Assembly (NCBI RefSeq): GCF_002159665.1
Contig: NZ_NFJC01000029.1
Coordinates: 1-37,206, forward strand
Reading direction: 5' to 3'
DNA from: Desulfovibrio sp. An276
GTDB taxonomy: Bacteria > Desulfobacterota > Desulfovibrionia > Desulfovibrionales > Desulfovibrionaceae
DNA length: 37,206 nucleotides
A program made the translations under genes and the position numbers. The notes below the pieces were generated by a model. It had not been told where the DNA came from and ran no database searches. It saw only the letters and a program-made list of their open reading frames with translations. This document shows, in pieces, positions 1 to 7,393 of this stretch; positions within the stretch are counted from its first letter, which is position 1, and the number at the start of each line of letters is the position of its first letter.

Positions 1-109
1 TTCTCCGGACCTGATGCCGGAAAACTTCATGTTCTTGGCTGTCTGCTCGGCAAGCTTCCTGGCAGGAATGGGGTCGGGAGTAACGCTGATGCTCAGGGAG
101 AGTGCCTTG
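1..109. repeat. 109-bp direct repeat, copy A
   Basis: Bases 1-109 are identical to bases 294-402 (offset 293). Copy B is internal to the minus-strand exported-protein gene. Copy A lies just past the point where that gene's natural C-terminus seems to be, and it is out of frame with the gene. It begins exactly at the window edge, so it may be longer. It could be a real local duplication or an assembly artefact at a contig end. Confidence 0.9.
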
Positions 110-575
110 CGTCCGCAGGCTTCAGGTTCTCCTGCAAAAAGGCCCTGGCCCTGGCAAAGCCGTCCGTGTCCACAGGTGCCATGATGGTGATGATGCTGCC
201 CTGGCTGCCGTTGGAGGTGAAGTAGCTCATGCCGCTGATTTTCTTTCTCTTCTGTTCGAAGGCAATAGTACAGGAGTCCCCCTGCTGGACAGGTTCTCCG
301 GACCTGATGCCGGAAAACTTCATGTTCTTGGCTGTCTGCTCGGCAAGCTTCCTGGCAGGAATGGGGTCGGGAGTAACGCTGATGCTCAGGGAGAGTGCCT
401 TGTTTTGCAAAAGGACCGTCACGGCCCCGTTCTGGACAGGCGCTACTGTCTTGGTCCAGCCTTCAGGCACGTTCAGGGTAAAGTACTCATTTGTGATTTC
501 CTCAGCCTGCACAGTGGATGCCACAAGGGCTATGGCCAGTATTGCGGCAAGACAAAGGGAAGAGAATCTGGACAT
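93..575 (-). CDS. Small exported protein of unknown function, C-terminus possibly altered
   Basis: The product is 160 residues from the ATG at 573-575, which has a GGAG Shine-Dalgarno about seven bases upstream. A longer reading exists, but this start places a clear Sec signal peptide at the N-terminus (MSRFSS, a hydrophobic core, then VQA-EE at about residues 23-26). The mature part is small and probably periplasmic. It begins NEYFTLNVPEGWT, a pattern seen in several small secreted beta-rich proteins, but I do not recognise a named family. The last few residues (RHSP) are read out of frame through the repeat copy at 1-109, so the real C-terminus is probably near LKPADA and the tail may be a duplication or assembly product. 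Confidence 0.65.
   Translation of the reverse strand: MSRFSSLCLAAILAIALVASTVQAEEITNEYFTLNVPEGWTKTVAPVQNGAVTVLLQNKALSLSISVTPDPIPARKLAEQTAKNMKFSGIRSGEPVQQGDSCTIAFEQKRKKISGMSYFTSNGSQGSIITIMAPVDTDGFARARAFLQENLKPADARHSP
294..402. repeat. 109-bp direct repeat, copy B (inside the exported-protein gene)
   Basis: This is the in-frame copy of the repeat found at 1-109. It encodes the stretch from about KALSLSIS to GIRSGE of the small exported protein. The two copies are identical over all 109 bases, which means a very recent event or an assembly error. Confidence 0.9.
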
Positions 576-752
576 GGTTTTCTCCAGGGGGGGCCGGACA
601 AGGGTCCGGGCAGATGGTTTGCCAGACCACTGCAAGCCCGGCAACAACACTGGCAATGTGCGCTTCACGACAGGAAATGGCAAGGGCTTTTGCGTATTTC
701 CCGCGGGGCAAGACAGGAGAAGAAGGGGGAGAGACGGGCAAAAAAGGGCAAC

Positions 753-780
753 AAAAAAGGGTGACTGTTACATCACCCTT
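753..780 (-). terminator. Rho-independent terminator after rpsU
   Basis: An 8-bp perfect stem (757-764 pairs with 773-780; AAGGGTGA with TCACCCTT) has an 8-base loop. On the minus strand it is followed by a run of T. It sits 20 bases past the rpsU stop and is correctly oriented for that gene. Confidence 0.8.
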
Positions 781-799
781 GATATCGGCAGGATAGAAA

Positions 800-997
800 C
801 TATCCCTGGTTGGCCTTTCTCATCTTCTTGAGAAGACGCTTCCTTGCGGCAGCCTTCTTCTTCTTGCGCTGGACACTGGGCTTTTCATAGTGCTCGCGCT
901 TTCTCATTTCGGAAAGAATGCCAGCCTTCTCCACCTGCTTCTTGAAGCGGCGCAGAGCCAGATCAAAGTTGTCGTCGTCGAGAAATACTCCGGGCAT
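800..997 (-). CDS. rpsU: Small ribosomal subunit protein bS21
   Basis: This is a 65-residue basic protein beginning [20 protein letters not shown] and ending in a lysine/arginine-rich tail ([18 protein letters not shown]), the classic bS21 layout. It is a component of the 30S subunit near the anti-Shine-Dalgarno region of 16S rRNA. I chose the ATG at 995-997 because a strong AGGAGGTGA lies just upstream. A GTG three codons earlier lies within that Shine-Dalgarno and is an unlikely start. The gene is followed by a terminator at 753-780 and is co-oriented with the upstream tRNA-Leu. Confidence 0.95.
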   Translation of the reverse strand: MPGVFLDDDNFDLALRRFKKQVEKAGILSEMRKREHYEKPSVQRKKKKAAARKRLLKKMRKANQG

Positions 998-1195
998 GAA
1001 AATCACCTCCTTCCGTCTCGATGTCGGCGTATTGCCGCATATTCCCTTGCGGGAACATATGGACGCTACGGTGTCCAGTTGGGGTCTTCCTGCCCTTTTG
1101 CGAGACCATACGGTCCTTTGCGCAGGGCAAAGAAAAAATCCGGCAACGTTCGAGGAATTCGAGGTTGACGGATGTACGCATCAGCTTGAAAAAGC

Positions 1196-1279
1196 TGGTG
1201 TCGAGGGCGGGACTTGAACCCGCACGGCATAGCCACTGCCCCCTCAAGACAGCGTGTCTACCAGTTCCACCACCTCGAC
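1196..1279 (-). tRNA. tRNA-Leu (anticodon GAG)
   Basis: The minus strand begins GTCGAGGTGGTGGAAC and ends with the T-arm GGGTTCAAGTCCC, the matching acceptor strand CCTCGAC, a discriminator A and an encoded CCA (1196-1198). The anticodon stem CTGTC/GGCAG encloses the loop TTGAGGG, giving anticodon GAG. A long variable arm is present, as expected of a class II leucine tRNA. Confidence 0.95.
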
Positions 1280-1292
1280 AACTGAGAAAGAA

Positions 1293-1321
1293 CTTCTACA
1301 GGCAATTTTGGCAAATGGCAA
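1293..1321 (-). promoter_or_regulatory. Predicted sigma70-type promoter of tRNA-Leu
   Basis: On the minus strand, TTGCCA (1316-1321) and TAGAAG (1293-1298) are separated by exactly 17 bases. The -10 element lies about 13 bases before the tRNA 5' end. Spacing and position fit a tRNA promoter. The -10 match is moderate. Confidence 0.45.
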
Positions 1322-1551
1322 GCGTTTTTTTGCAAAAAGTTGAAAAAACTGCCAGGCATCCCCAAATCTGTTACAGGAAAATCCCTTCCGACGGGCAATG
1401 GAACCCCTGAAGGGCCCCGAATCTTGCCCTTGCGCTTGCCCTGCAGGGCGGCTATTCTTTGAATCCGTTTTTCTGGCCGCGCACTGCGGCCCATCACCCG
1501 TCATACGCTCATTAATAGCTCTCAACAGCTCAACAACCCCTGGAGGACATC

Positions 1552-2640
1552 GTGGAACAGGCAGAGGCGGAAGCGCTTTTTCAGACCTGCTTGGCAAAAA
1601 CCGGGCCCGTATTGTGCCTGGACATAGGTACAGGCACCCAGGACGTCCTTTTGGCCCTGCCCGGAGTTTGCGTCGAGAACTGGCCCAAGTTTGTCCTGCC
1701 ATCTCCAGCCTGTCGCATTGAACAGGAGCTTGTCCGGCTTGGGCAGGAGGGGCGCGATGTCTGGCTGTGCGGACAGAACATGGGTGGAGGCTTTGCCAAG
1801 GCTGCCCTCGCTCTCATAAGGAAGGGACATAGGCTTGCCGCAACGTCGGCTGCAGCCACTGCCCTGCACAACGATCCCGAGAGAGTCAGGGGTATGGGCA
1901 TAGAGATAGCCGAGACCTGTCCGGCAGGCTTTGTGCCTCTGAGCTTGGGGGACTTTGACCTGTCCCTCTGGCAGACCCTGCTCGCGGCTCACCACTTGCC
2001 TTCACCTAACCTTGTGCTTTGTGCCGTGCAGGACCATGGCTTCCAGGGCAAGGGCTCAGGCAACCGCAGGGTGCGCATGGCCCGCTACGCAAGCCTTCTT
2101 GAGCAAAATCCCGATCCCGTCTCCTGGCTTTTCGACGTGCCGCTTTCAGAGATGACGCGCATGTATGCCGTGCATCTTGCAAGCGGAGGTCCTGTGGCGG
2201 ACACGGCAACTGCGGTGCTTCTTGGCGCCATGCTCGATCCCGTCTTTCTCAAGCGGAGCTTTCGCGAGGGTGTTACCTTCGTGAACGTGGGCAACGGCCA
2301 TATCTTTGCCGCCCTGGTCTACAAGGGGCTTGTGCGCGGCATCTACGAGCACCACACCTCCATGCGCACGCGGGATGAGCTTCTGGCCGATCTCGGGGAA
2401 TTTCGCAGGGGCTTTTTGCCTTGCGACGTTGTCCAGCAGGGCGGCGGCCACGGCACTGCCTACGGGCCTGTCTGCGAGGAGGCAAGCTATATACCCACCT
2501 TCATCTGCGGGCCTGGCAGGGCCATGCTTTCCGGATGCGGCCAGTTCATAGCGCCCTTTGGCAGCATGATGCTGGCCGGATCCATGGGGCTTCTCTGGGC
2601 CTTTTGCGCAAGGATGGAGCAGGGGATCTCTGCGCAGTAG
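1552..2640 (+). CDS. DUF1786 family protein (ASKHA-like fold)
   Basis: The product is 362 residues from a GTG at 1552 with GGAGG about eight bases upstream. Near the N-terminus, LCLDIGTGTQDVLL (about residues 21-34) is the phosphate-1-type motif of ASKHA-like proteins and is typical of DUF1786. Some databases label that family as putative pyruvate formate-lyase activating enzyme, without real support. Later glycine-rich segments (NVGNGHIFAAL, and AGSMGLL near the end) fit the same fold. The substrate is unknown. The gene lies 77 bases ahead of the PaaK-type ligase and on the same strand, so co-transcription is plausible. The family call is fairly sure and the function is not. Confidence 0.7.
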   Translation: MEQAEAEALFQTCLAKTGPVLCLDIGTGTQDVLLALPGVCVENWPKFVLPSPACRIEQELVRLGQEGRDVWLCGQNMGGGFAKAALALIRKGHRLAATSAAATALHNDPERVRGMGIEIAETCPAGFVPLSLGDFDLSLWQTLLAAHHLPSPNLVLCAVQDHGFQGKGSGNRRVRMARYASLLEQNPDPVSWLFDVPLSEMTRMYAVHLASGGPVADTATAVLLGAMLDPVFLKRSFREGVTFVNVGNGHIFAALVYKGLVRGIYEHHTSMRTRDELLADLGEFRRGFLPCDVVQQGGGHGTAYGPVCEEASYIPTFICGPGRAMLSGCGQFIAPFGSMMLAGSMGLLWAFCARMEQGISAQ

Positions 2641-2717
2641 GCCATCAATACCATACGACCACAACCATTTCACATACCATCATACATCACTACCGTACAA
2701 TCAGTTGGGGGAGAAAC

Positions 2718-4025
2718 ATGCACGCAGAGGCATACGATCCGGCCGAATTCTGGAGCCGCGATCAGATAGAGGCAACACAGCTCACGCGCCTGAAAAACGT
2801 GGTGAGCCGCGTCTACAACAAGTGCGAGTTCTACAGGAAGCGCCTGGACGAGGCCGGAGTGAGCCCGGACAGCATAAAAAGCCTTGACGACATAGAGCGC
2901 ATTCCCTTTACCACCAAGGACGATCTGCGCTCGCAGTACCCCCTGGGGCTGGTCATTGTGGACAAGGCAGACCTTGTCCGCCTGCACTGCTCAAGCGGCA
3001 CGACCGGAACACCCGTGGCCATTGCCCACACGCAAAACGATCTCAACACCTGGGCGGATCTCATGGCCCGCTGCCTGCACATGGTGGGCGTGCGCCGCGA
3101 GGACGTGTTCCAGAACATGTCCGGCTATGGCCTGTTCACAGGCGGCCTTGGCATACACGCAGGCGCAGAGCGCCTTGGCTGCATGACCATTCCCGCAGGC
3201 GCTGGCAACACTGCCCGCCAGATAAAGCTTGTGAAGGACTTCCACACCACGGTGGCGCACATCCTGCCCTCCTACGCCCTTATCCTTGGCGAGAGGCTGC
3301 GCGAGATGGGCGAGGATCCTGCGGACTTTCCGCTGCGCATAGCAGTGGTTGGCGCAGAGCCCTACACGGACGCATTCAGAAGGCGCATAGAGTCCCTCTT
3401 CAACATGAAGGTCTACAACAGTTACGGCCTTTCGGAAATGAACGGCCCGAGCGTGGGCTTTGAGTGCCTTGAGCAAAACGGCCTGCATGTGTGGGAAGAC
3501 GCCTACTTTGCGGAAATAGTGGATCCCGAGACAGGCAAGCACGTAAAGCCTGGCGAGGTGGGCGAGCTTGTCATGACCACCCTTGTGCGCGAGGGCATGC
3601 CCATACTGCGCTACAGGACAAGGGATCTGACCCGTTTCCTGCCCGGTACCTGCCCCTGCGGCCGCGAACACCGCCGTATAGACCGCATCCTTGGCCGCAG
3701 CGACGACATGTTCATCTGCAAGGGCGTCAACATCTACCCGCAGCAGATCGAGGACGTGCTCATGCGCTTCCCCGAAGTTGGCCGCAACTACCTCATCTTG
3801 CTCGACAACGACAACGTGGGCGACGTCTTGCGCGTGCAGGTGGAGATCCGCGAGGAATACTTTGTGGAAGATCTGCGCGTTCTGCGCGGCCTGCAGGCAA
3901 GGATTGCCCATGCCCTGAAGAACGAAATCCTGGTGACGCCAAGAATCGAGCTTGTGCAGAGCAACTCGCTTCCAGTCAGCGAGGGCAAGGCAGTGCGCTT
4001 CAGGGATCAGCGCAACAGCAAGTAG
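2718..4025 (+). CDS. paaK: Phenylacetate-CoA ligase family enzyme (PaaK-like)
   Basis: The product is 435 residues from the ATG at 2718, preceded by GGGGGAGA. It is an AMP-forming acyl-CoA ligase. Visible motifs are the nucleotide-binding loop SSGTTGTPV (about 92-100), the YNSYGLSEMNGP segment (233-244), the YRTRDLT motif (299-305) and the C-terminal hinge with GRSDDMFICKGVNIYPQQIE (326-345). The cysteines in CPCG (312-315) are common in this family. The length matches PaaK (about 430-440). In anaerobes such ligases may activate phenylacetate, indoleacetate or other aryl acids made from amino acids by oxidoreductases. No such oxidoreductase is visible here, so the substrate is uncertain. A strong terminator follows at 4060. 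Confidence 0.9.
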   Translation: MHAEAYDPAEFWSRDQIEATQLTRLKNVVSRVYNKCEFYRKRLDEAGVSPDSIKSLDDIERIPFTTKDDLRSQYPLGLVIVDKADLVRLHCSSGTTGTPVAIAHTQNDLNTWADLMARCLHMVGVRREDVFQNMSGYGLFTGGLGIHAGAERLGCMTIPAGAGNTARQIKLVKDFHTTVAHILPSYALILGERLREMGEDPADFPLRIAVVGAEPYTDAFRRRIESLFNMKVYNSYGLSEMNGPSVGFECLEQNGLHVWEDAYFAEIVDPETGKHVKPGEVGELVMTTLVREGMPILRYRTRDLTRFLPGTCPCGREHRRIDRILGRSDDMFICKGVNIYPQQIEDVLMRFPEVGRNYLILLDNDNVGDVLRVQVEIREEYFVEDLRVLRGLQARIAHALKNEILVTPRIELVQSNSLPVSEGKAVRFRDQRNSK

Positions 4026-4059
4026 GAAAACGACAGGCAGGATGCCTGACACCGACTGT

Positions 4060-4096
4060 CTCCCCCGGGACGCATCAGGTTTCGGGGGAGTTTTTT
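4060..4096 (+). terminator. Rho-independent terminator after the PaaK-like gene
   Basis: The stem CTCCCCCG (4060-4067) pairs with CGGGGGAG (4083-4090) and is followed by TTTTTTC. It is strong and oriented for the plus strand. It sits between the ligase gene and the DUF456 gene, so these are likely separate units. Confidence 0.9.
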
Positions 4097-4119
4097 CATA
4101 GCCTAAGGAGTACAGTCTT

Positions 4120-4758
4120 GTGGAAATCTTTGCCTTTGGAATCACGGCCATAAGCGGGGTCTTCCTCTTTGTCCTGGGCCTTGTGATGCTGCTCACGGTC
4201 TTCGGGCTTCCCGGAAACTGGATCATGCTCATCCTGGTTGCCGTGTGGCACTTTGTCCTGCCCATGCCGAGCGCCCTCAACGTCTGGTACTGGATCATAG
4301 TCTTGGCTATTGCCGTGGTCGGCGAGGTCATGGAGTTCTTTTTGCAGGTCAAGCAGGCCAAGAAGTACGGCTCAAGCAACACGGGCACAGTGGGAGGCGT
4401 CATAGGCGCCATAGTGGGCGCCATACTGCTTGCACCCTTCCTCTTTGGCATAGGAGCCTTCATTGGCGCCATGCTGGGCGCCTGGTGCGGTTGCTTTGTC
4501 TTCGAGCTTTTGCGCGGCATGGACTGGAAGACTGCCGCAAGGGCAGCCCTTGGCGCCATGTTCGGCCGCTTCCTTGGCACTGTCACAAAGCTTGGCTGCG
4601 GCGTGGTCATCTGGGCCATCACCATGCAGTACATCTGGCCGGATCCGCAAAATCTTCCCTTCCACTTCCGCTGGCTTCCCGAAGTGCCACAAGGGCCTCT
4701 TCCGCATGACGGCCCCATGAGCACAGTCATGAATTTTGCGCAAAGTCTGGTCTGCTGA
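4120..4758 (+). CDS. DUF456 family membrane protein
   Basis: The product is 212 residues from a GTG at 4120, with TAAGGAG nine bases upstream. The protein is mostly hydrophobic. It has an N-terminal pair of membrane segments (about 5-45), another at about 55-75, and a glycine-rich hairpin segment (about 85-130) containing GGVIGAIVGAI and IGAFIGAMLGAW. Together with the opening hydrophobic segment containing FGLPGNWIM, these are typical of DUF456. It is an integral inner-membrane protein of unknown function. It ends 11 bases before the methyltransferase gene and is probably co-transcribed with it. Confidence 0.75.
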   Translation: MEIFAFGITAISGVFLFVLGLVMLLTVFGLPGNWIMLILVAVWHFVLPMPSALNVWYWIIVLAIAVVGEVMEFFLQVKQAKKYGSSNTGTVGGVIGAIVGAILLAPFLFGIGAFIGAMLGAWCGCFVFELLRGMDWKTAARAALGAMFGRFLGTVTKLGCGVVIWAITMQYIWPDPQNLPFHFRWLPEVPQGPLPHDGPMSTVMNFAQSLVC

Positions 4759-4769
4759 AGGAGGAAGGC

Positions 4770-5552
4770 ATGGAATTGGAGAATGTGCGCGTGGTGCTTG
4801 TGAACACGCGCTTTCCCGAGAATGTGGGCATGGCAGTGCGCGCCTGCGCCAACATGGGCTGCGACGATCTGCGCCTTGTGACACCGGAACGCTGGAATGT
4901 GGAAAAGGCATCCCCCCTTGCCACTCCCAAGGGACAGTCCCTGCTTGGGCGCTTGCGTGTCGAGGAGAGTCTTGGCGAGGCCATTGGCGACACCCACGTG
5001 ACCATAGCCACCACTGCCCGCACCGGGGGCTGGAGAAGAAGCCTCATGACACCCTGGGAAGTGGGCGAGGTGGTGGCAAGGGCCAGGGAGGAGGGCCGCA
5101 AGGTCTCCCTTGTGTTCGGCTCAGAGGACAGGGGGCTGGAAAACCAGCACATAGAGCTTTGCCAGCACATTGTGACCATCCCCACCTCCGGCGAGGCCTC
5201 TTCCCTGAATCTTGCGCAGGCAGTGCTCTTGACCCTGTACGAATGCCACAAGGCAGTGCGCGCACACGAAAGCCGCCTTCCGAAGGGGACAGGAACCTGT
5301 GAGGAGGCCGGCGCCTCCTTCATCACAGCAGCGGACGAGGAAAGGCTCATGAAATCGTGGGAAGAGGCCCTGTTGCGCCTTGACGTCATACACGGCGACA
5401 ACCCCTCCTACTTCCTCATGCCCTGGCGCAGATTCTTTGCCAGGGCCAATTTGCGCAAGCACGAGTACGAGGCCTTCATGGGGCTGTGCCGCCAGATACG
5501 CACAAGGACAAGAAAAAAGGAAGCAGAGCAAAAAAGTTCTTGCAAAGAATAA
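4770..5552 (+). CDS. TrmJ/LasT-like SPOUT RNA 2'-O-methyltransferase
   Basis: The product is 260 residues from the ATG at 4770, with AAGGAGGAA upstream. The three SpoU motifs are present: motif 1 VNTRFPENVGMAVRA (11-25), motif 2 LVFGSEDRGL (114-123) and motif 3 IPTSGEASSLNLAQAV (137-152). The length and the helical C-terminal extension (LRKHEYEAFMGLCRQIR) match TrmJ rather than TrmH or TrmL. TrmJ methylates the ribose of nucleotide 32 in certain tRNAs, using S-adenosylmethionine. The C-terminus is lysine-rich. The exact tRNA targets cannot be read from the sequence. Confidence 0.85.
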   Translation: MELENVRVVLVNTRFPENVGMAVRACANMGCDDLRLVTPERWNVEKASPLATPKGQSLLGRLRVEESLGEAIGDTHVTIATTARTGGWRRSLMTPWEVGEVVARAREEGRKVSLVFGSEDRGLENQHIELCQHIVTIPTSGEASSLNLAQAVLLTLYECHKAVRAHESRLPKGTGTCEEAGASFITAADEERLMKSWEEALLRLDVIHGDNPSYFLMPWRRFFARANLRKHEYEAFMGLCRQIRTRTRKKEAEQKSSCKE

Positions 5553-5605
5553 TTATTCCTGATAGAGAGATTCCTACCAAATCACTCATATATTGGAGGT
5601 TCGTC

Positions 5606-5953
5606 ATGAAAACACTGAAGGACTTCGCAACATACGATATATCCTGGAATCTCACCCCCGAGCACGCGGTCACCATGTACCTCGAATGGGGCAACAACGA
5701 CTGGCACTCCGAGTATCCGCCCGTGCGCTCCAAGAGCGACGAGTCCTACTACTTTGTGGTGGACACTTGGGGGCCAAGGCCCATGATTCGCCTTGTGCAC
5801 AGGAATTCCGAAAACGCCCAGGACATCTACACCATGCCCGTGCCGGACATGCTTCTCGCAGACTTCGAAAAGGAAAACCACGGCCTCAAGGGCATCAGCG
5901 CTCCTACCGACAATATCAAGCACTGGCTGAAAAACGAGATGGGCATAGCCTGA
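5606..5953 (+). CDS. Conserved small protein resembling the DVU0772 family
   Basis: The product is 115 residues from the ATG at 5606, which has TTGGAGG nine bases upstream. Longer readings would overlap the methyltransferase gene and lack a ribosome site. The protein is acidic and soluble, rich in W, Y and P (LEWGNNDWHSEYPPVRSKSD, YYFVVDTWG). It has no signal peptide or obvious catalytic motif. From memory, the opening MKTLKDFATYDISWNLTPEHAV resembles a family conserved in Desulfovibrio and named after DVU0772, whose function is unknown. A terminator follows at 5978. Confidence 0.75.
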   Translation: MKTLKDFATYDISWNLTPEHAVTMYLEWGNNDWHSEYPPVRSKSDESYYFVVDTWGPRPMIRLVHRNSENAQDIYTMPVPDMLLADFEKENHGLKGISAPTDNIKHWLKNEMGIA

Positions 5954-5977
5954 TCAAGCTCAAGACCACAATATGGC

Positions 5978-6026
5978 ATCCCGCGTCATTCCCTGTATGG
6001 GGGAAGAACGCGGGATTTTTGGTTTT
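5978..6026 (+). terminator. Rho-independent terminator after the DVU0772-like gene
   Basis: The 9-bp stem ATCCCGCGT (5978-5986) pairs with ACGCGGGAT (6008-6016) and is followed by a T-rich run to about 6026. It is oriented for the plus strand and lies 25 bases after the stop codon. Confidence 0.85.
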
Positions 6027-6347
6027 GTCTCTACTCAACTTCGACAGTGGGCTTGATTGGCCGGGCATAATATGAGTAGCATCGCGTGCGGTGGAGGCGT
6101 CCCTGTGAAACTGGAATTGTCGCCAATACGAGAAGCAAACGGTAAGCCCAAAGAGGCTGATGAAGAGGAGACATTTTCTGACAACTTTTGGCAGTCGATG
6201 TACAGATTGCCGAACTTGACTGAAGAAGTCTTTACAGGCCTCTTGGCACTCTTGTTTGCCCGATGTCCAACAGGGACAAGCAGAGACTTGGGCACAAATC
6301 TCTGAAGCTGAGTAACTATAAAAATTAAATTCTGTTGAGGAAAAATT
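6027..6347. other. Stretch with no convincing gene
   Basis: A short open frame (ATG at 6072, stop at 6305) would encode about 77 residues. It has no good ribosome-binding site and resembles nothing I know. The end of the stretch holds the leader of the YhcH-family gene. This may be decayed DNA at the edge of the accessory region. Confidence 0.4.
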
Positions 6348-6818
6348 ATGTTTATTGGTACACTTGCAAGATGGAAAGAAGATAAAAAATATTTTCCTGA
6401 TGCATTAAATAGAGCAGTTGATTTTTTGAAATCGCTTGATCCAGAAAAGGCATTGCCGGGTAGATATTTGATTCAAGAAAATGATATTTTTGCAAATATT
6501 GAATGCGGGACAGGTAAGAATGAAAATGAACGACGTTTTGAGCTGCATCATAAATACATTGATGTCCAAATGCTTCTAACAGGACATGAACGCCAGGATA
6601 TCACTACTGCTTCATTAAATTCTCTTCCTGTTGAGGATAGAATACAGAAAGATGATATTGCTTTTTATTCTGTATCAGAATCGATTCATTCGATTACCAT
6701 GCATTTGGGGATGTTTGTTATCTACTTCCCCGGTGAGCTGCATGCTCCAGGTCTTTTGATCGGTGATGGTAAATATAAAAAAGTCGTAGTCAAAGTCGCT
6801 GCAAAACTGCTTCAATAA
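6348..6818 (+). CDS. YhcH/YjgK/YiaL (TabA/NanQ) family protein
   Basis: The product is 156 residues, with TGAGGAAAA upstream of the ATG. Features of the DUF386 beta-barrel family are visible. These are the conserved core ERRFELHHKYIDVQMLLTGHE (about 62-82), the metal-ligand-type histidines and glutamates in it, and a late YFPGELHAPGL segment (about 125-135) with the second His/Glu set. Family members include E. coli TabA and NanQ (YhcH), the latter reported as a sialic acid anomerase. The gene is lower in GC than the preceding genes and stands alone, so it may be acquired. A role in capsule sugar metabolism is only a guess from position. Confidence 0.85.
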   Translation: MFIGTLARWKEDKKYFPDALNRAVDFLKSLDPEKALPGRYLIQENDIFANIECGTGKNENERRFELHHKYIDVQMLLTGHERQDITTASLNSLPVEDRIQKDDIAFYSVSESIHSITMHLGMFVIYFPGELHAPGLLIGDGKYKKVVVKVAAKLLQ

Positions 6819-6828
6819 TTTTGATAGA

Positions 6829-6855
6829 TATCCTCTCGGCGGAGCCGAGGGGATA
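6829..6855 (+). terminator. Strong hairpin after the YhcH-family gene
   Basis: A 12-bp stem with one G-T wobble (6829-6840 with 6844-6855) closes a GGA loop 10 bases after the stop codon. There is no clear T-run on the plus strand, so it may act as a transcript-end stabiliser rather than a standard terminator. Confidence 0.5.
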
Positions 6856-6862
6856 ATAGTAG

Positions 6863-6953
6863 TGTCTAAATTGAAAAGTCCGCAAACGTATATCTAGATA
6901 AAATCATTGAATTTCATTGCCGAAGTAGTATGGCGGATTTTTGCAACTAGACA
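6863..6953. mobile_element. 91-bp MITE-like element with inverted ends and GTAG duplication
   Basis: The ends 6863-6883 and 6933-6953 are imperfect 21-bp inverted repeats (16 of 21 positions match). Each end begins TGTCTA and finishes TCCGC at its inner side. GTAG lies immediately outside both ends (6859-6862 and 6954-6957), as a 4-bp target-site duplication would. Only 49 bases lie between the ends, so it encodes nothing. It could instead be a relic of an IS end pair or a chance foldback. Confidence 0.5.
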
Positions 6954-6957
6954 GTAG

Positions 6958-7153
6958 CTTGGCTTTTGCGTAGGTCATGAGGCACGAACAACTCGTGCGG
7001 AGCTGAGGGAATCTACAGGAGCCCAAGTCGGATGTTGCAATTGATTCTGGAATTCGCGCTCTTCACAGAGATGAAAACTGTGGTTGGCGGGATGGGCCAA
7101 TGAGTGGAGATTGGGAGCCCATCCGCAAATACCCTGAAGAGCAAAAAGTTATC
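6958..7153. other. Stretch between the MITE-like element and the kps regulatory region
   Basis: No convincing gene is present. A short open reading segment ends at the stop at 7169-7171, but it lacks a start and a family resemblance. Its end overlaps the left inverted-repeat arm. Confidence 0.4.
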
Positions 7154-7324
7154 AGTTGCACTGTCAGTTAGATTTTGTGGTTACATACACTTAACGACGC
7201 ATATTTGCAACCTTGCACCTGCTTGACAAAGCGTCCAATCAAACCTGTTCCGATCAAATAAAACGTGCTGATTCTATACGCTTGCTTCGGATAAAGCTTT
7301 TCCCCACTTACTGACAGTGCAACT
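7154..7324 (+). promoter_or_regulatory. Inverted repeats around a 141-bp segment upstream of kpsF copy 1
   Basis: AGTTGCACTGTCAGT at 7154-7168 recurs as its exact reverse complement at 7310-7324. They enclose 141 bases. The same arrangement, with the same 141-bp spacing, lies before kpsF copy 2. Inside lies a conserved block (about 7179-7212) with the partial dyad GGTTACA/TGCAACC. On the minus strand that block reads TTGCAA, 17 bases, TATGTA, a weak sigma70-like promoter pointing away from kpsF. Either an invertible promoter or paired operator sites would fit. No recombinase gene is in the window. Confidence 0.6.
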
Positions 7325-7393
7325 TTCAATCATACAGACCATTATGTACCCAAATGCTAGTCTTGTATGCTCTTTGTGGGGGAGAGTATTCGT

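Noticed and set aside
587..593. G7 run before the exported-protein gene as a phase-variation tract
   Set aside because: It lies in GC-rich non-coding DNA upstream of the Shine-Dalgarno, where such runs are expected more often and would not shift a frame.
1180..1197. Small hairpin after tRNA-Leu as a terminator
   Set aside because: The stem is six base pairs and there is no T-run on the minus strand, so support is too weak.
2421..2717. N-terminal extension of the PaaK-like protein by 99 residues
   Set aside because: It overlaps the DUF1786 gene in another frame. The ATG at 2718 has a good Shine-Dalgarno and gives the usual family length.
2991..4997. 668-codon open frame on the minus strand
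   Set aside because: It lies opposite the PaaK-like, DUF456 and TrmJ-like genes, which have clear family motifs and ribosome sites. Its translation is histidine- and alanine-rich low-quality sequence typical of an antisense shadow in GC-rich DNA.
6072..6305. Possible small gene of about 77 codons
   Set aside because: It has no ribosome-binding site, no family resemblance and a poor codon pattern, so it was described only as part of a geneless stretch.
7367..7393. Earlier ATG for kpsF copy 1
   Set aside because: It lacks a ribosome site. The ATG at 7394 has one, and the equivalent codon is the only ATG start available in copy 2.
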